Assembly: GCF_002407245.1 (NCBI RefSeq)
Contig: NZ_CP010681.1
Coordinates: 3,543,182 to 3,607,181, forward strand
Direction of reading: 5' to 3'
Source of the DNA: Phaeobacter piscinae
Lineage (GTDB): Bacteria; Pseudomonadota; Alphaproteobacteria; Rhodobacterales; Rhodobacteraceae
DNA: 64,000 bases
The position numbers were made by a program, and so were the translations under genes. The notes beneath the pieces were generated by a model that was not told where the DNA came from, made no database searches, and was given only the letters and a program-made list of their open reading frames with translations. The number at the start of each line of letters is the position of its first letter. Within the stretch, counting starts at the first letter, position 1. Below are positions 36,183-46,962 of the stretch, piece after piece.

Positions 36183-36392
36183 ATGGCACGTCACACACCG
36201 GCCGCCACGCCGATTGAGCCCACCGTTTTGGATCTGGTGCGCGAAGAACGCGGCAAGGCGCTCAGCCCACGTGAATGGAAATTCCGTCTGCGCGGCTACG
36301 GCTATGCGATCAAGGATATCGAAGGGTCGCAAATCCTGACTCGCCTGCCACATGGCAAACCGCTGGGTGTCCTGCCTGCTGAATTTGCCTGA
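36183..36392 (+). CDS. Small conserved-looking protein of unknown function
   Basis: 69 residues from the ATG at 36183, with AAGGGAAAGAG just upstream. The sequence is charged and compact: LDLVREERGKALSPREWKFR, then LRGYGYAIKDIEGSQILTRL and a proline-containing tail GKPLGVLPAEF. No signal peptide, membrane segment or Cys. The helix-turn-helix-like spacing around LSPREWKFRLRGYGYAIKD is suggestive but not sufficient to call it DNA-binding. I have the impression such short proteins are common in Rhodobacteraceae; no function can be given. Confidence 0.7.
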   Translation: MARHTPAATPIEPTVLDLVREERGKALSPREWKFRLRGYGYAIKDIEGSQILTRLPHGKPLGVLPAEFA

Positions 36393-36457
36393 CCCATTTG
36401 CAGATTTGCCGACCCCCGCCACGCGCGATGTGTCGCGCGACGGGGAAGGTCATATGA

Positions 36458-37306
36458 TCAATCGTCGCGACCGGGCAGGCTGTCGCGCGGCGGCGCTGGT
36501 GCCCAGTTGTCGATAATGTGGATTGCCTCCTCGGCGGTTTCCACAAAACGGAACAGATCAAGATCCTCCTCGGAGATGGTGCCCGCATCCGCCAGCGCCT
36601 CCCAGTTGATGATCTTTTCCCAGAAAGCACGGCCGAACAGCAGGAACGGCACACGTTCCATCCGGCCGGTCTGAATAAGTGTCAGAGTTTCAAACATCTC
36701 ATCCAGGGTGCCAAAGCCACCAGGGAACACGGTGATGGCGCGCGCGCGCATCAGGAAATGCATCTTCCGGATCGCAAAATAATGGAAATTGAAACACAGA
36801 TCGGGCGTCACATATTCATTTGGCGCCTGCTCATGTGGCAGCACGATATTGAGGCCAACAGAGGCGCCTCCGGCATCAATCGCGCCACGGTTGCCAGCCT
36901 CCATCACACCCGGTCCACCGCCGGTGACGATGACGTCATTCTTGCCACCGGCGACCATGGATTTTTCGGTCATCAGCTTCGCAAACTTGCGGGCTTCATC
37001 GTAGAAATGCGACAGATCTCGCAATGTCTTGGTGCGTGCCTGATCCTTGTCCTTAGGGGCCGGGATCCGCGCACCGCCAAACATGACGATTGTGCTCTCG
37101 ATACCATGTTCATCCAGCATGAGTTGGGGTTTCAGAAGCTCCAGTTGCAACCGCACCGGTCGCAGCTCGTCTCGACAGAGAAAATCCTTATCTGCAAACG
37201 CCAGACGATACGCGGGAGATTCGGTCTGCGGTGTCGATGGCACATGCTCGGCGCGATCCCTGTCAGAATGGGCATCCCGGAATCGGCTGTGGCGATCATC
37301 ATTCAT
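36458..37306 (-). CDS. LOG family protein (putative nucleoside 5'-monophosphate phosphoribohydrolase)
   Basis: 282 residues. The Rossmann-like core has GGARIPAPKDKDQARTKTL, GGGPGVMEAGNRGAIDAGG (PGxMExxxxGA) and VFPGGFGTLDEMFE (GGxGTxxE), the two catalytic signatures of LOG proteins. These release the free base from cytokinin-type or AMP nucleotides; bacterial members also act in purine salvage. An N-terminal extension of ~75 residues precedes the domain. It converges with the small-protein gene and is divergent from the dehydratase. Confidence 0.88.
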   Translation of the reverse strand: MNDDRHSRFRDAHSDRDRAEHVPSTPQTESPAYRLAFADKDFLCRDELRPVRLQLELLKPQLMLDEHGIESTIVMFGGARIPAPKDKDQARTKTLRDLSHFYDEARKFAKLMTEKSMVAGGKNDVIVTGGGPGVMEAGNRGAIDAGGASVGLNIVLPHEQAPNEYVTPDLCFNFHYFAIRKMHFLMRARAITVFPGGFGTLDEMFETLTLIQTGRMERVPFLLFGRAFWEKIINWEALADAGTISEEDLDLFRFVETAEEAIHIIDNWAPAPPRDSLPGRDD

Positions 37307-37499
37307 TGCAAACCTACTGTGTTAATTCTGAAAGAAAGCGGAGTTTCAGTTCTACCGCTTTGGCTGTCGTGGCGCTAGTCCGGAATGGCGTGCCAATAAA
37401 CAGGTGATCCGCAGTGAAGCTTGGTCAGGTGCAACGAGGGCTTGCACCCGCCGGTACAGGGCTTACGGTCAGCGCGCCAATGGCAAAAGGGGACAGCAT

Positions 37500-38444
37500 A
37501 TGCATTGGACGCAGGATATCAGGGCCGCTGAGATGCGGATCCGCCCGTATATTCAACGCACACCGATACTCGAAACCACCGGTTTTGGATTGGATTACCC
37601 AATCTCGCTGAAGCTGGAGCATATGCAGCACACCGGCAGCTTCAAGGCGCGGGGCGCTTTCAACACGTTGTTGGGCGGATCTGTGCCGGATGCTGGGCTG
37701 GTCGCGGCATCCGGCGGCAATCACGGCGCAGCGGTTGCCTACGCGGCAAAGCGGCTTGGGATGCGCGCGCGCGTTTATGTGCCTGAAATGGCAGGCCCGG
37801 CAAAAATTGCGCTGATCCGGGCCTGTGGCGCCGATCTGAAGGTTGTGCCGGGTGCCTATGCCAATGCGCTAGAGCAGGCGCAGGCTTATGAACAGCAGAC
37901 AGGTGCCATGCAGGTCCATGCCTATGATGCAGCTGCAACAGTAATTGGTCAGGGGACCTGTTTCGCCGAATGGGATGCCCAGGGTCTGGAGGCGGATACC
38001 CTTCTGATCGCGGTGGGTGGTGGCGGCCTAATTGCTGGCGCGATGGCCTGGTACGGTAACTCGAAGAAGATCGTGGCAGTGGAGCCTGAAACCAGCTCGG
38101 CCCTGAACGCAGCACTTGCGGCTGGCGCGCCTGTTGATGTCGAAGTCTCGGGTGTTGCTGCAAATGCACTTGGTGCGCGGCGCATCGGGAGCATCTGTTA
38201 TGGGCTGGCACAGGATCAGTCTGATACCGTGACCTCACGTACCGTGTCGGATGAGGCAATTACTGATGCGCAGAACAAACTATGGCAGGAGCGTCGGCTT
38301 CTGGTGGAGCCAGCAGGTGCAACCGCGTTGGCAGCGCTGACCAGCGGCGCATATCAACCTGCCCCGGATGAGCGGGTTGCCGTGCTTCTCTGCGGTGGCA
38401 ATATTGCCCATGATCCGCTGGAGGCACCACATGTCCCTTCGTGA
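37500..38444 (+). CDS. PLP-dependent threonine/serine dehydratase-like enzyme
   Basis: 314 residues from the ATG at 37500 (AAGGGG upstream). The fold-type II PLP Lys lies in HTGSFKARGAFNTLL (~46), the substrate loop is SGGNHGAAVAYAAKRLG, and the phosphate-cradling glycines are VGGGGLIAGAMAWY. It lacks the C-terminal regulatory domain of IlvA, so it is a catabolic or racemase-like type; threonine, serine or hydroxyaspartate are possible substrates. The GntR regulator begins 48 bases downstream. Confidence 0.85.
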   Translation: MHWTQDIRAAEMRIRPYIQRTPILETTGFGLDYPISLKLEHMQHTGSFKARGAFNTLLGGSVPDAGLVAASGGNHGAAVAYAAKRLGMRARVYVPEMAGPAKIALIRACGADLKVVPGAYANALEQAQAYEQQTGAMQVHAYDAAATVIGQGTCFAEWDAQGLEADTLLIAVGGGGLIAGAMAWYGNSKKIVAVEPETSSALNAALAAGAPVDVEVSGVAANALGARRIGSICYGLAQDQSDTVTSRTVSDEAITDAQNKLWQERRLLVEPAGATALAALTSGAYQPAPDERVAVLLCGGNIAHDPLEAPHVPS

Positions 38445-38492
38445 GTGCCGTGTTGGCCTGTGGCTCGCTCACCGATGTCGCGGTGGTGTATC

Positions 38493-39098
38493 ATGAGTGT
38501 CAGTGCCACGATCTCTGACCGTATCTATCATGCGTTGAGCGAACGGATCGTCACCGGCGCGCTGCCTGCAGGTGAGAAACTGCGCCAGGATCATATCGCG
38601 CGTGAGTTCAACGCTAGCCATGTTCCGGTCCGTGAGGCGCTTCTCAGGCTGGAGGCACATGGACTGGCCCAGTCCATTCCCCGGAGGGGGATGCGGGTGA
38701 CCGCACTGGATCCCTCCGAAATACGCGAGGTCATCGAGATGCGTGTCTCGCTGGAATTGCTGGCGTTGCAAAACGCGTTTGCCCACTTGGGGGCGGCGGA
38801 GCTGGAGGCCGCAGATGCCGCGAGACTCGCCTGCGACGCTGCGACCGATATGGCAGATTGGGAGCAGAAAAACCGGGCCTTTCATCGGGTAATCCTGTCG
38901 CCCTGCGGCATGCCACGTCTGCTGGCGACAATTGATGATCTGCATATCGCTTCTGCCCGGCATCTCTTTGCCAACTGGAAGCACCGCTGGAGCCAGCGGG
39001 TCGACACTGACCACGCCTTGATCATGCAGGCCATGCGTCGCCGCGATGTGACAACAGCCTGCGATATTCTGCGCCGTCATTTGCGTCGCGTGCGCTAG
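38493..39098 (+). CDS. GntR-family (FCD domain) transcriptional regulator
   Basis: 201 residues from the ATG at 38493. The winged-helix domain (1-72) has IYHALSERIVTGALPAGEKLRQDHIAREFNASHVPVREALLRLEAHG, the typical GntR head (only partly quoted here as LRQDHIAREFNASHVPVREA for recognition). The C-terminal FCD helical domain (~80-200) has NRAFHRVI and the later DTDHALIMQAMRRRD with His residues that often bind a metal. It follows the dehydratase by 48 bases and may control it in response to an amino acid or organic acid. Confidence 0.86.
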   Translation: MSVSATISDRIYHALSERIVTGALPAGEKLRQDHIAREFNASHVPVREALLRLEAHGLAQSIPRRGMRVTALDPSEIREVIEMRVSLELLALQNAFAHLGAAELEAADAARLACDAATDMADWEQKNRAFHRVILSPCGMPRLLATIDDLHIASARHLFANWKHRWSQRVDTDHALIMQAMRRRDVTTACDILRRHLRRVR

Positions 39099-39222
39099 GT
39101 GCCAGCTACCGCGACCGCGATTGGCCGCTGCGGAGAGGAATATTGACGCAATCCGCACATGACCCCGCGGCAAAATGAGGGTATGTAGCAGCGAAACCAA
39201 CCACACGCCGGAGAGACCCCTG

Positions 39223-40050
39223 ATGTCCAACGCCCAGCTGGAAACCGCAATTGAGGCCGCTTGGGAGGCCCGTGACACCATCACATCCGCCACCACAGGT
39301 GAGCAGCGCGATGCGATCGAAGAGACTCTGAACGCATTGGATTCCGGCAAGCTGCGTGTGGCCGAACGTCAGGACAGTGGCGACTGGCATGTCAACCAAT
39401 GGGCCAAGAAGGCCGTGCTGCTGGGCTTCCGCATTAAGGATATGGAAGAGCAATCCGGCGGCCCGCAGGGCTCCGGCTGGTGGGACAAGGTCGACAGCAA
39501 ATTCAAAGGTTGGGGTGAAACCCAATGGAAAGCGGCGGGTTTCCGTGCCGTCCCCAACTGCGTTGTTCGCAAATCGGCCTATATCGCGCCGGGCGTGGTC
39601 TTGATGCCGTCCTTCGTGAACCTCGGCGCCCATGTCGATGAGGGCACTATGGTTGACACCTGGGCGACCGTTGGCTCCTGTGCCCAAATCGGCAAGAACG
39701 TGCACCTGTCCGGCGGTGTCGGTATCGGTGGCGTGCTTGAGCCGATGCAGGCGGGTCCCACGATCATTGAGGACAATTGCTTCATCGGGGCACGCTCTGA
39801 AGTGGTCGAAGGCTGCATCGTGCGTGAAGGGTCGGTTCTGGGCATGGGCGTCTTTATCGGTCAGTCCACCAAGATCGTTGATCGTGAAACCGGCGAAGTG
39901 ATGTACGGCGAAGTGCCGCCTTATTCGGTTGTCGTCGCAGGCTCAATGCCATCGAAAAACGGCGTTAACCTCTACTGCGCGGTGATTGTGAAGCGTGTCG
40001 ATGAGAAGACCCGCTCCAAGACCGGAATCAACGAGCTGCTGCGCGACTGA
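39223..40050 (+). CDS. dapD: 2,3,4,5-tetrahydropyridine-2,6-dicarboxylate N-succinyltransferase
   Basis: 275 residues from the ATG at 39223 (GGAGAG upstream). The left-handed beta-helix of hexapeptide repeats runs through [40 protein letters not shown] and [28 protein letters not shown] is the DapD signature. It adds succinate from succinyl-CoA in the lysine/meso-diaminopimelate pathway; dapE, the later desuccinylase, lies ~12 kb away in this window. A strong terminator follows. Confidence 0.97.
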   Translation: MSNAQLETAIEAAWEARDTITSATTGEQRDAIEETLNALDSGKLRVAERQDSGDWHVNQWAKKAVLLGFRIKDMEEQSGGPQGSGWWDKVDSKFKGWGETQWKAAGFRAVPNCVVRKSAYIAPGVVLMPSFVNLGAHVDEGTMVDTWATVGSCAQIGKNVHLSGGVGIGGVLEPMQAGPTIIEDNCFIGARSEVVEGCIVREGSVLGMGVFIGQSTKIVDRETGEVMYGEVPPYSVVVAGSMPSKNGVNLYCAVIVKRVDEKTRSKTGINELLRD

Positions 40051-40075
40051 GTGCGCAGCACAGCCTGGCAAACGG

Positions 40076-40106
40076 AACGCGCCCTGGAAAACGGGGCGCG
40101 TTTTCT
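40076..40106 (+). terminator. Intrinsic terminator after dapD
   Basis: AACGCGCCC (40076-40084) pairs with GGGCGCGTT (40094-40102) around a 9-base loop, followed by a T-rich run. Confidence 0.9.
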
Positions 40107-40116
40107 TTTGTCAGGA

Positions 40117-40229
40117 CCGGGGCTTTGCCCCGGACCCCAGAGGATTTTCTGGAAAGATGACAGGGGGCTACATGTCACCTTTCTCCAAGTACTCCGGGGT
40201 GAGGCCGTAAGGCCGAGGGGCAGAGCCCC
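40117..40229. repeat. Paired GGGGCTCTGCCCC-type intergenic palindromes in inverted orientation
   Basis: CCGGGGC-TTT-GCCCCGG (40117-40133) is a perfect 7-bp hairpin. About 85 bases on, GGGGC-AGA-GCCCC (40217-40229) is a second hairpin. The sequence between them is itself roughly inverted: ACCCCAGAGGATTTTCTGGA on the left resembles the reverse complement of the right (ACCCCGGAGTACTTGGAGAA). The element lies between the dapD terminator and the hutU stop. Similar elements are, as I recall, scattered between genes in roseobacters. Confidence 0.6.
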
Positions 40230-40236
40230 CTTGACC

Positions 40237-41916
40237 TCAGAGGATGCCGGGCAGGTTCAGCCCGTGTTCTCGTGCGCAATCCTTGGCGATATCGTACCCC
40301 GCATCCGCGTGGCGCATGACACCGGTCGCCGGATCATTCCACAGCACGCGGCCAATGCGGCGTTCGGCATCGTCGCTGCCATCACAGCAGATCACCACGC
40401 CGGAGTGCTGCGAGAAGCCCATGCCAACACCGCCGCCATGGTGCAGCGACACCCAGGTCGCACCCGACGCCGTGTTGAGAAGCGCATTCAAGAGCGGCCA
40501 GTCGGACACCGCGTCCGAGCCATCCATCATCGCCTCGGTCTCACGGTTGGGCGACGCCACCGAACCCGAATCCAGATGGTCGCGGCCAATCACAACCGGT
40601 GCGGACAATTCGCCATTGCGGACCATCTCGTTAAACGCGAGGCCGGCCTTGTGACGGTCGCCAAGACCGATCCAGCAGATCCGCGCGGGCAGGCCCTGGA
40701 AGGCAATCCGCTCCTGCGCCATGTCCAGCCAGCGATGCAGGCCTTCGTTCTCGGGGAACAGTTCCTTCATCTTGGCGTCGGTCTTGCGGATATCCTCCGG
40801 ATCGCCCGAAAGCGCTGCCCAGCGGAACGGGCCGATGCCCTTGCAGAACAGCGGACGGATATAGGCGGGCACAAAGCCGGGGAAGTCGAATGCGTTCTCC
40901 AGCCCTTCCTCCAGCGCCATCTGGCGGATGTTGTTGCCGTAATCGACGGTTGGAATCCCCGTCGCGTGGAACTCGCACATCGCCGCGACCTGCACCTTCA
41001 TCGACGCGCGGGCGGCCTTTTCCACTGCTTTAGGGTCTGTTTCGCGGCGTTCCTTCCACTCGCCCATGGTCCAGCCCAGCGGCAGGTAGCCGTTCACGGG
41101 GTCATGCGCCGAGGTCTGGTCTGTCACGATGTCGGGGCGGATGCCGCCTGCCTCCGCGCGCTTCACCAGCTCCGGGAAAATTTCGGCCGCATTGCCCAAG
41201 AGGCCCACGGATTTCGCCTCCCCCGCTTTGGTCCAGCGCTCGATCATCTCCAGCGCCTCGTCCAGGGTTTCGGCCTTTTCATCCAGGTATTTGGTGCGTA
41301 GGCGGAAGTCGATCGAATCCGGATTGCACTCCACGGCAAGGCAGCAGGCGCCGGCAAACACCGCCGCCAGCGGCTGCGCGCCGCCCATGCCGCCAAGGCC
41401 GCCGGTCAGGATCCATTTGCCGGTCAGATCGCCGCCGAAATGCTGGCGGCCGGCCTCGGCAAAAGTCTCATAGGTGCCCTGCACGATGCCCTGCGTGCCG
41501 ATATAGATCCAGGAGCCGGCCGTCATCTGGCCGTACATCATCAGGCCCTTCTTATCGAGCTCGTTGAAGTGGTCCCAATTGGCCCAATGCGGCACCAGGT
41601 TGGAGTTGGCGATCAGCACGCGGGGCGCGTCCTTGTGGGTCTGAAAGACGCCAACTGGCTTGCCGGACTGCACCATCAGGGTCTGGTCTTCCTCAAGGTT
41701 TTTCAGGGTCTCGACGATCAGGTCGAAATCCTTCCAGGTGCGCGCGGCGCGGCCGATGCCGCCGTAGACCACCAGCTCATGCGGGTTTTCGGCCACATCG
41801 GGATGCAGGTTGTTCATCATCATCCGCATCGGCGCCTCGGTCATCCAGGACTTAGCGGTGATTTCCGAACCGGTGGGCGGGAAGATGTCGCGAGTGTTCT
41901 TGCGGGGATCGCTCAT
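40237..41916 (-). CDS. hutU: Urocanate hydratase
   Basis: 559 residues, normal for HutU. Conserved stretches include [38 protein letters not shown] (the NAD-binding glycine loop, ~175-195), [16 protein letters not shown] and [15 protein letters not shown]. It converts urocanate to imidazolonepropionate with tightly bound NAD. Its ATG overlaps the hutG stop by 4 bases, making it the last gene of the hutI-hutH-hutG-hutU message. Confidence 0.98.
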   Translation of the reverse strand: MSDPRKNTRDIFPPTGSEITAKSWMTEAPMRMMMNNLHPDVAENPHELVVYGGIGRAARTWKDFDLIVETLKNLEEDQTLMVQSGKPVGVFQTHKDAPRVLIANSNLVPHWANWDHFNELDKKGLMMYGQMTAGSWIYIGTQGIVQGTYETFAEAGRQHFGGDLTGKWILTGGLGGMGGAQPLAAVFAGACCLAVECNPDSIDFRLRTKYLDEKAETLDEALEMIERWTKAGEAKSVGLLGNAAEIFPELVKRAEAGGIRPDIVTDQTSAHDPVNGYLPLGWTMGEWKERRETDPKAVEKAARASMKVQVAAMCEFHATGIPTVDYGNNIRQMALEEGLENAFDFPGFVPAYIRPLFCKGIGPFRWAALSGDPEDIRKTDAKMKELFPENEGLHRWLDMAQERIAFQGLPARICWIGLGDRHKAGLAFNEMVRNGELSAPVVIGRDHLDSGSVASPNRETEAMMDGSDAVSDWPLLNALLNTASGATWVSLHHGGGVGMGFSQHSGVVICCDGSDDAERRIGRVLWNDPATGVMRHADAGYDIAKDCAREHGLNLPGIL

Positions 41917-42698
41917 GCCGAGGGCCTCCAGTTTTTGAGATCAGTCAGAATTTTGGTGAGATGGGCGCGCAGCCTATCCGCGCGCTCCGGCAAGTAGGTC
42001 CAGGGCGCCGCCTCTTCGCAGTAGGTCGCCTGCGCCAGTTCCAGCTGGATGGCGTGGTAGCCTTCCGCGGGGCGGCCGTAGTGACGGGTGGTCCAGCCGC
42101 CCTTGAAGCGGCCATTCAGAACCGAGGTATAGCCCTCCGCCGCTTCGCAGTTTGCCACAGTCATGGCTTCAATCCCGGGCGCGCAGGTCTTGCCCAGATT
42201 GGTGCCGGTGTTGAAATCCGGCAGGCGGCCTTCGAACAGGAACGGAATGTCGCCGCGGATCGAGTGGCAGTCATAGAGGATGGCAAAGCCGTGGATCGCC
42301 TTCACCCGCTGCATCTCTGCCGCCAGCGCCGTGTGATAAGGCGCGTGATAGACATCGCGGCGGCGGGCGGTTTCGGCCTCGTCCGGCTCCTTGCCCTCCT
42401 GCCAGATCGGCAGCCCGTCGAAATCGGTCAGCGGCACCAAAGTTGTGGTGTTTTGCCCAGGATAGAGACTGATACCGGCGGGATCGCGGTTCACGTCGAT
42501 CACATAGCGGTGGATCGGCGTGCGGACGGTTGTGACCTCCTCCGCCAGCCCTGAATACAGGTCGTGGATATGCCAGTCGGTGTCGGCCAGCGCCCGTCCG
42601 GTCTCGTTCAGGCAGTCCCAGATCTCCGGCGGCACATCGGTGCCGGTGTGGGGCAGCCCCAGCACCAGCGGCGATGCGCCTTGGGTGACTTCGATCAT
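41913..42698 (-). CDS. hutG: N-formylglutamate deformylase
   Basis: 261 residues of the N-formylglutamate amidohydrolase (FGase) family. Recognisable motifs: [20 protein letters not shown] with the first metal His, [39 protein letters not shown] (DCHS, metal ligands) and [12 protein letters not shown]. It releases formate and glutamate and is the final step of the five-step route that uses HutF, which is present. Start and stop each overlap a neighbour by 4 bases. Confidence 0.96.
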   Translation of the reverse strand: MIEVTQGASPLVLGLPHTGTDVPPEIWDCLNETGRALADTDWHIHDLYSGLAEEVTTVRTPIHRYVIDVNRDPAGISLYPGQNTTTLVPLTDFDGLPIWQEGKEPDEAETARRRDVYHAPYHTALAAEMQRVKAIHGFAILYDCHSIRGDIPFLFEGRLPDFNTGTNLGKTCAPGIEAMTVANCEAAEGYTSVLNGRFKGGWTTRHYGRPAEGYHAIQLELAQATYCEEAAPWTYLPERADRLRAHLTKILTDLKNWRPSA

Positions 42699-44227
42699 GC
42701 GGAAACCTCCACGCCCGCAGCGGCGGCCACACGGCCTGCGCGTACCATGGCGCTAGCAGATTCAATGTCTGGCGCCAGATAGCGGTCCTCGGCCAGCGCC
42801 GGGATGTCCCCGCGCAGCATCGCCAAGACGTCCTTCAGGCGGGCCGAGGTTTGCAGTGGCGCACGCGCCTCCACACCTTGCGCGGCGCAGAGCATTTCAA
42901 CACCCAGGATCACCGACAGGTTCGCGTTCATCTTGCTGAGACGCAGCGCGCCGTGGGCGGCCATCGACACATGGTCCTCCTGGTTGGCGGAGGTGGGCGT
43001 CGAGTCGGTCACGCAAGGATTGGCCAAATGCTTGTTTTCACTCATCAGCGCGGCGGTGGTCACCTCGGCGATCATGAAGCCGGAGTTCAGCCCCGGATCT
43101 GGCGTCAGGAACGGCGGCAAGTCGTGGCTGAGTGTCGGGTCCACCATCAAGGCCACCCGGCGCTGCGCGATGGCGCCGATTTCGGCCACCGCAAGCGCAA
43201 TCTGATCAGCGGCAAAACCGACATATTCGGCGTGGAAGTTGCCGCCCGAGACGATGCGCCCTTCACCCACCAGCACCAGCGGATTGTCAGTGACGGCGTT
43301 GGCCTCGATCTCCAGCGTTTTTGCGGCCATCCGCAGCACATCCAGCGCCGCGCCCACCACCTGCGGCTGGCAGCGGATGCAGTAGGGATCCTGCACCCGG
43401 GTGTCGCCCTCTCGGTGGCTTTCGCGGATTTCGGAGCCGTCCATGATCGCCCGCATCTGCTGCGCCACGTCGATCTGGCCGGCATGGCCGCGCAGGGTGT
43501 GGATATCGGCGATCAGCGGCGCGGTGGAGCCCATGATGGCGTCCGTCGTCAGCGATGCGATGGTCATAGAGGCCTCGGCCATGCGCCAGGCGTCAAACAG
43601 CCCGGCCAGCGCGCAGGCGGTCGAGAATTGCGTGCCGTTGATCAGCCCCAGCCCCTCTTTGGGGCCAAGAACAATAGGCTCTAACCCGGCCGTTTTCAGC
43701 GCTTCCGCGCTGGGCATACGGGTGCCGTCATAAGTGGCCTCACCTGCTCCGATCATCGCCGCCGCCATATGCGCCAGCGGCGCCAGATCGCCTGACGCGC
43801 CGACAGACCCCTGCGACGGGATCACCGGCACCACGCCGCGTTCCAGCATCTTCTCGATCTGCTCGATTACCAGCCAGCGCACGCCCGACGCACCACGCCC
43901 CATCGACAGGAGCTTCAGCGTCATCATCAGCCGGGTCTTGTCCTCCGGCAGCGGCTCCCCCACCCCGCAGCAATGCGACAGGATCAGGTTGCGCTGCAGG
44001 GTGGCGGTGTCCTCCGGTGCAATCTTGGTGGAGGCCAGCTTGCCGAAGCCGGTGTTGATGCCATAGACCGCCTCTTGTCCGGCAGCGGCATCCGCCACCA
44101 TTTGCGCCGCCGCTTCCACGGGTTCACGGGCTGAGTCGTCCAGCCGGGCCGGGGCCAGGTTGCGGTAGATATCTTCCAGCGTGGACAGGGTGACTGTGCC
44201 CGGAACCATCTGAATAATCTCGATCAT
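42695..44227 (-). CDS. hutH: Histidine ammonia-lyase
   Basis: 510 residues. The MIO cofactor-forming triad Ala-Ser-Gly lies in [18 protein letters not shown] (~143-160). [16 protein letters not shown] and [16 protein letters not shown] with [17 protein letters not shown] give the rest of the active site. It deaminates histidine to urocanate without an external cofactor. It overlaps hutG and hutI by 4 bases on each side. Confidence 0.98.
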   Translation of the reverse strand: MIEIIQMVPGTVTLSTLEDIYRNLAPARLDDSAREPVEAAAQMVADAAAGQEAVYGINTGFGKLASTKIAPEDTATLQRNLILSHCCGVGEPLPEDKTRLMMTLKLLSMGRGASGVRWLVIEQIEKMLERGVVPVIPSQGSVGASGDLAPLAHMAAAMIGAGEATYDGTRMPSAEALKTAGLEPIVLGPKEGLGLINGTQFSTACALAGLFDAWRMAEASMTIASLTTDAIMGSTAPLIADIHTLRGHAGQIDVAQQMRAIMDGSEIRESHREGDTRVQDPYCIRCQPQVVGAALDVLRMAAKTLEIEANAVTDNPLVLVGEGRIVSGGNFHAEYVGFAADQIALAVAEIGAIAQRRVALMVDPTLSHDLPPFLTPDPGLNSGFMIAEVTTAALMSENKHLANPCVTDSTPTSANQEDHVSMAAHGALRLSKMNANLSVILGVEMLCAAQGVEARAPLQTSARLKDVLAMLRGDIPALAEDRYLAPDIESASAMVRAGRVAAAAGVEVSA

Positions 44228-45438
44228 TGTTTGCCCTCATAGATACGGGTGTAAAGCGGGTTGAAGCCGATGCGGTAGGCCAGCTCGCCGGGTGTTTCCA
44301 CATCCCAGACCGCCAGATCGGCGCGCATATCGGCAGAAATTTGACCGCGGTCCGTCAGCCCCAGCGCGCGGGCGGCATTGCAAGTGACACCTGCCAGCAC
44401 CTCCTCCGGTGTCATGCGGAACAGGGTGCAGCCCATGTTCATTGTCAGCAGCAGGGAACTCAGCGGCGAGGATCCGGGGTTGCAGTCGGTTGCCAGCGCC
44501 ATCGGCACGCCATGGCTGCGGAAATGCTCAATCGGCGGCGCCTGGGTTTCGCGAATTGTATAGAAGGCACCGGGCAGGATCACCGCGACAGAACCAGATG
44601 CAGCCATCGCCCTGGCGTCGTCTTCGGTGGCGTATTCCACATGATCGACCGACAACGCGCCGTAGTGCGCTGCCAGCGAGGTGCCGCCCTGGTGGCTCAG
44701 CTGTTCGGCGTGCAGTTTCACTGGCAGGCCCAGCTCCTGCGCGACCTTGAACACCCGTTCGATCTGCGCGGGGGCAAAGGCAATGTTTTCGCAGAAGCCA
44801 TCGACGGCATCGACCAGCCCCTCGGCATGGGCAGCGCGCAAGGCGGGGATGCAGACCTGATCAATATAGGCACCGTCACGGGTCTTGTACTCAGCAGGTG
44901 TGGCATGGGCGCCAAGGAAAGTGGTTTTCACCGTCACCGGGCGTAACTCGCCCAGCCGACGGGCGGCGCGCAGCATGTTCAGCTCAGTCTCGCGGTCCAG
45001 CCCGTAGCCGGATTTCACCTCCACCGCCGTCACGCCCTCGGCGATCAGCGCATCCAAACGCGGCAGCGCGCCCTGCACCAGATCCTCCAACGAGGCCTCG
45101 CGGGTGGCCGACACAGTTGAGACGATGCCACCGCCAGCACGGGCGACCTCCTCGTATGACGCACCGTTGAGGCGCATCTCAAACTCCATCGCCCGGTTGC
45201 CACCAAAGACGATATGGGTGTGGCAATCGATCAGACCGGGTGTGATCAGACGCCCCCCCATCGAAACGCGCGGCCAGTCGGCGTAGTCCTTGGGCAGCTG
45301 CGCCTCAGGCCCCGACCAGCGGATCCAGCCGTCTTGTACAACGATCAAGCCGCCAGGGACCAAGCCATAGGCAGGATCACTGCCAGCCATCGTTGCCAGT
45401 GTCGCATCACAGATCAGATAGGAATGGGGGCTGTCCAT
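44224..45438 (-). CDS. hutI: Imidazolonepropionase
   Basis: 404 residues from the ATG at 45438 with GAGG upstream; the frame stays open upstream but is not conserved-looking. Amidohydrolase metal ligands: [20 protein letters not shown] (~72-91), [41 protein letters not shown]. It opens the imidazolone ring to formiminoglutamate. First gene of the minus-strand hut unit, divergent from hutF across a 75-base control region. Confidence 0.97.
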   Translation of the reverse strand: MDSPHSYLICDATLATMAGSDPAYGLVPGGLIVVQDGWIRWSGPEAQLPKDYADWPRVSMGGRLITPGLIDCHTHIVFGGNRAMEFEMRLNGASYEEVARAGGGIVSTVSATREASLEDLVQGALPRLDALIAEGVTAVEVKSGYGLDRETELNMLRAARRLGELRPVTVKTTFLGAHATPAEYKTRDGAYIDQVCIPALRAAHAEGLVDAVDGFCENIAFAPAQIERVFKVAQELGLPVKLHAEQLSHQGGTSLAAHYGALSVDHVEYATEDDARAMAASGSVAVILPGAFYTIRETQAPPIEHFRSHGVPMALATDCNPGSSPLSSLLLTMNMGCTLFRMTPEEVLAGVTCNAARALGLTDRGQISADMRADLAVWDVETPGELAYRIGFNPLYTRIYEGKQ

Positions 45439-45488
45439 GGCATCCTCGCAAAAACGCTTGATAGGCGTAATGTATGAATCTAACATCA

Positions 45489-45504
45489 TTATGTCTATAC
45501 ATAA
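45489..45504. promoter_or_regulatory. Candidate HutC operator between hutI and hutF
   Basis: TTATGT (45489-45494) and ACATAA (45499-45504) make a perfect inverted repeat with 4-base spacer, 9 bases before the hutF ATG and 51 bases before the hutI ATG. A looser ATGT-N9-ACAT lies just upstream (45470-45486). One repressor bound here would cover both divergent promoters. Binding by HutC is inferred from position and from the GntR-type palindrome. Confidence 0.6.
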
Positions 45505-45513
45505 GAGGATCTG

Positions 45514-46881
45514 ATGCAGACAATTTTTGCACATCACGCGCGGATGCCTCAGGGCTGGGTCACCGATCTGCGCCTCACGATTGAGGCGGGAAAGATCACA
45601 ACGCTTGAGCCCGGTGCGGCTGTGCAGCCGCAGGACCATCGGGTCGGAGCATTGGTGCCGGCATTGGCCAATCTGCATTCTCACAGTTTCCAGCGGGCGA
45701 TGGCTGGAATGACCGAAACCCGCGTATCAGGCCGGGACAGCTTCTGGTCCTGGCGCAAGCTGATGTATCAATTCGTCGACCACCTGACGCCCGAGCAGTA
45801 CGAGGCGATTGCCGCGCTTGTTTTCATGGAGATGCTGGAAGCGGGGTATGCGTCAGTCGGGGAATTCCACTATGTACATCACAAGCCGGGAGGTCAGCCC
45901 TACGAGGCGCTGGGAGAGCTGAGCAATCGCGTGTTTGCGGCGGCGGATTTGACCGGAATCGGGCTGACCCATCTTCCGGTGCTGTATACCTACGGTGGCG
46001 CGGGGCAGGTCCCTTTGAGCGGTGGGCAGCAGCGGTTTGGCAATGATGTGGCGCGCTACGCAGATCTTCTGTCCGACTGTCGCACTGCTGCGCGTAAGCA
46101 TTTGCCGCCGGACGCGCGGGTCGGCATTGCGCCCCATTCACTGCGTGCGACCGCGCCGGAGGAATTGGCCGAGGTGCTCACACTGCGTGCGGGAAGCCCG
46201 GTTCATATCCACATCGCTGAACAGCCGCAGGAGGTCGCAGATATCAGCGGATGGCTGGGAGAGCGACCGGTGCAATGGTTGCTGAACAACTGCGCGGTCG
46301 ACACGGATTGGTGTCTTATCCACGCAACCCATATGACGGAGGAGGAAACCCATGATCTGGCCCGCAGCGGTGCGGTGGCTGGGCTCTGTCCGATCACCGA
46401 GGCAAATCTGGGCGACGGGCCGTTTAATGGCGGGTTGTTCCAAAGCGGTGGCGGTCGCTTTGGTGTGGGGTCGGACTCGAATGTCAGAATTTCCCTCAGC
46501 GAGGAACTGCGGTTGCTGGAATATTCGCAACGGCTACGCGATCTCGCCCGCAATGTGATGGCGCCAGGGGAGGGATCGGTCGGCGCGGCCCTCTATCTTG
46601 GTGCAGCCAGCGGGGGCGCTCAGGCTCTGGGACGTGACGCCGGCCGTCTTGAGGTTGGCGCATTGGCGGATCTGATGGCCTTTGACACAACCGATGTGGC
46701 GCTCTGCGCATTGCGTCCGGATCAGTTGCTGGATGGGCTGTGTTTTGCTGCTGATGATTCTGTCGTTCGCGATGTCTGGTCGGCGGGACGCCATGTTGTG
46801 ACCGGCGGGCGCCATGCGAACCGTGCACAGATCATCGCCCGCTATACCTCTGCCGTGGCTTCGCTGCTGAGAGCGCTTTGA
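45514..46881 (+). CDS. hutF: Formimidoylglutamate deiminase
   Basis: 455 residues. Amidohydrolase of the HutF type: [19 protein letters not shown] (metal HxH with the HutF-typical FQRAMAG, ~53-71), [41 protein letters not shown] and [19 protein letters not shown]. It converts N-formiminoglutamate to N-formylglutamate and ammonia, which HutG then splits. The start has GAGG 5 bases upstream. hutC follows 81 bases later. Confidence 0.96.
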   Translation: MQTIFAHHARMPQGWVTDLRLTIEAGKITTLEPGAAVQPQDHRVGALVPALANLHSHSFQRAMAGMTETRVSGRDSFWSWRKLMYQFVDHLTPEQYEAIAALVFMEMLEAGYASVGEFHYVHHKPGGQPYEALGELSNRVFAAADLTGIGLTHLPVLYTYGGAGQVPLSGGQQRFGNDVARYADLLSDCRTAARKHLPPDARVGIAPHSLRATAPEELAEVLTLRAGSPVHIHIAEQPQEVADISGWLGERPVQWLLNNCAVDTDWCLIHATHMTEEETHDLARSGAVAGLCPITEANLGDGPFNGGLFQSGGGRFGVGSDSNVRISLSEELRLLEYSQRLRDLARNVMAPGEGSVGAALYLGAASGGAQALGRDAGRLEVGALADLMAFDTTDVALCALRPDQLLDGLCFAADDSVVRDVWSAGRHVVTGGRHANRAQIIARYTSAVASLLRAL

Positions 46882-46962
46882 CAGGTGGGGCTGTGACACA
46901 TGGGGTTGCGGCACAGGATGGCCTGTGGCAGCGGTTGAGCAGGGCACAAGAGGGGTAGAGGC

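Noticed and set aside
35956..36339. A 127-codon plus-strand frame upstream of and overlapping the small-protein gene
   Set aside because: It overlaps the better-supported 69-residue gene in another frame and loses protein-like character in the overlap.
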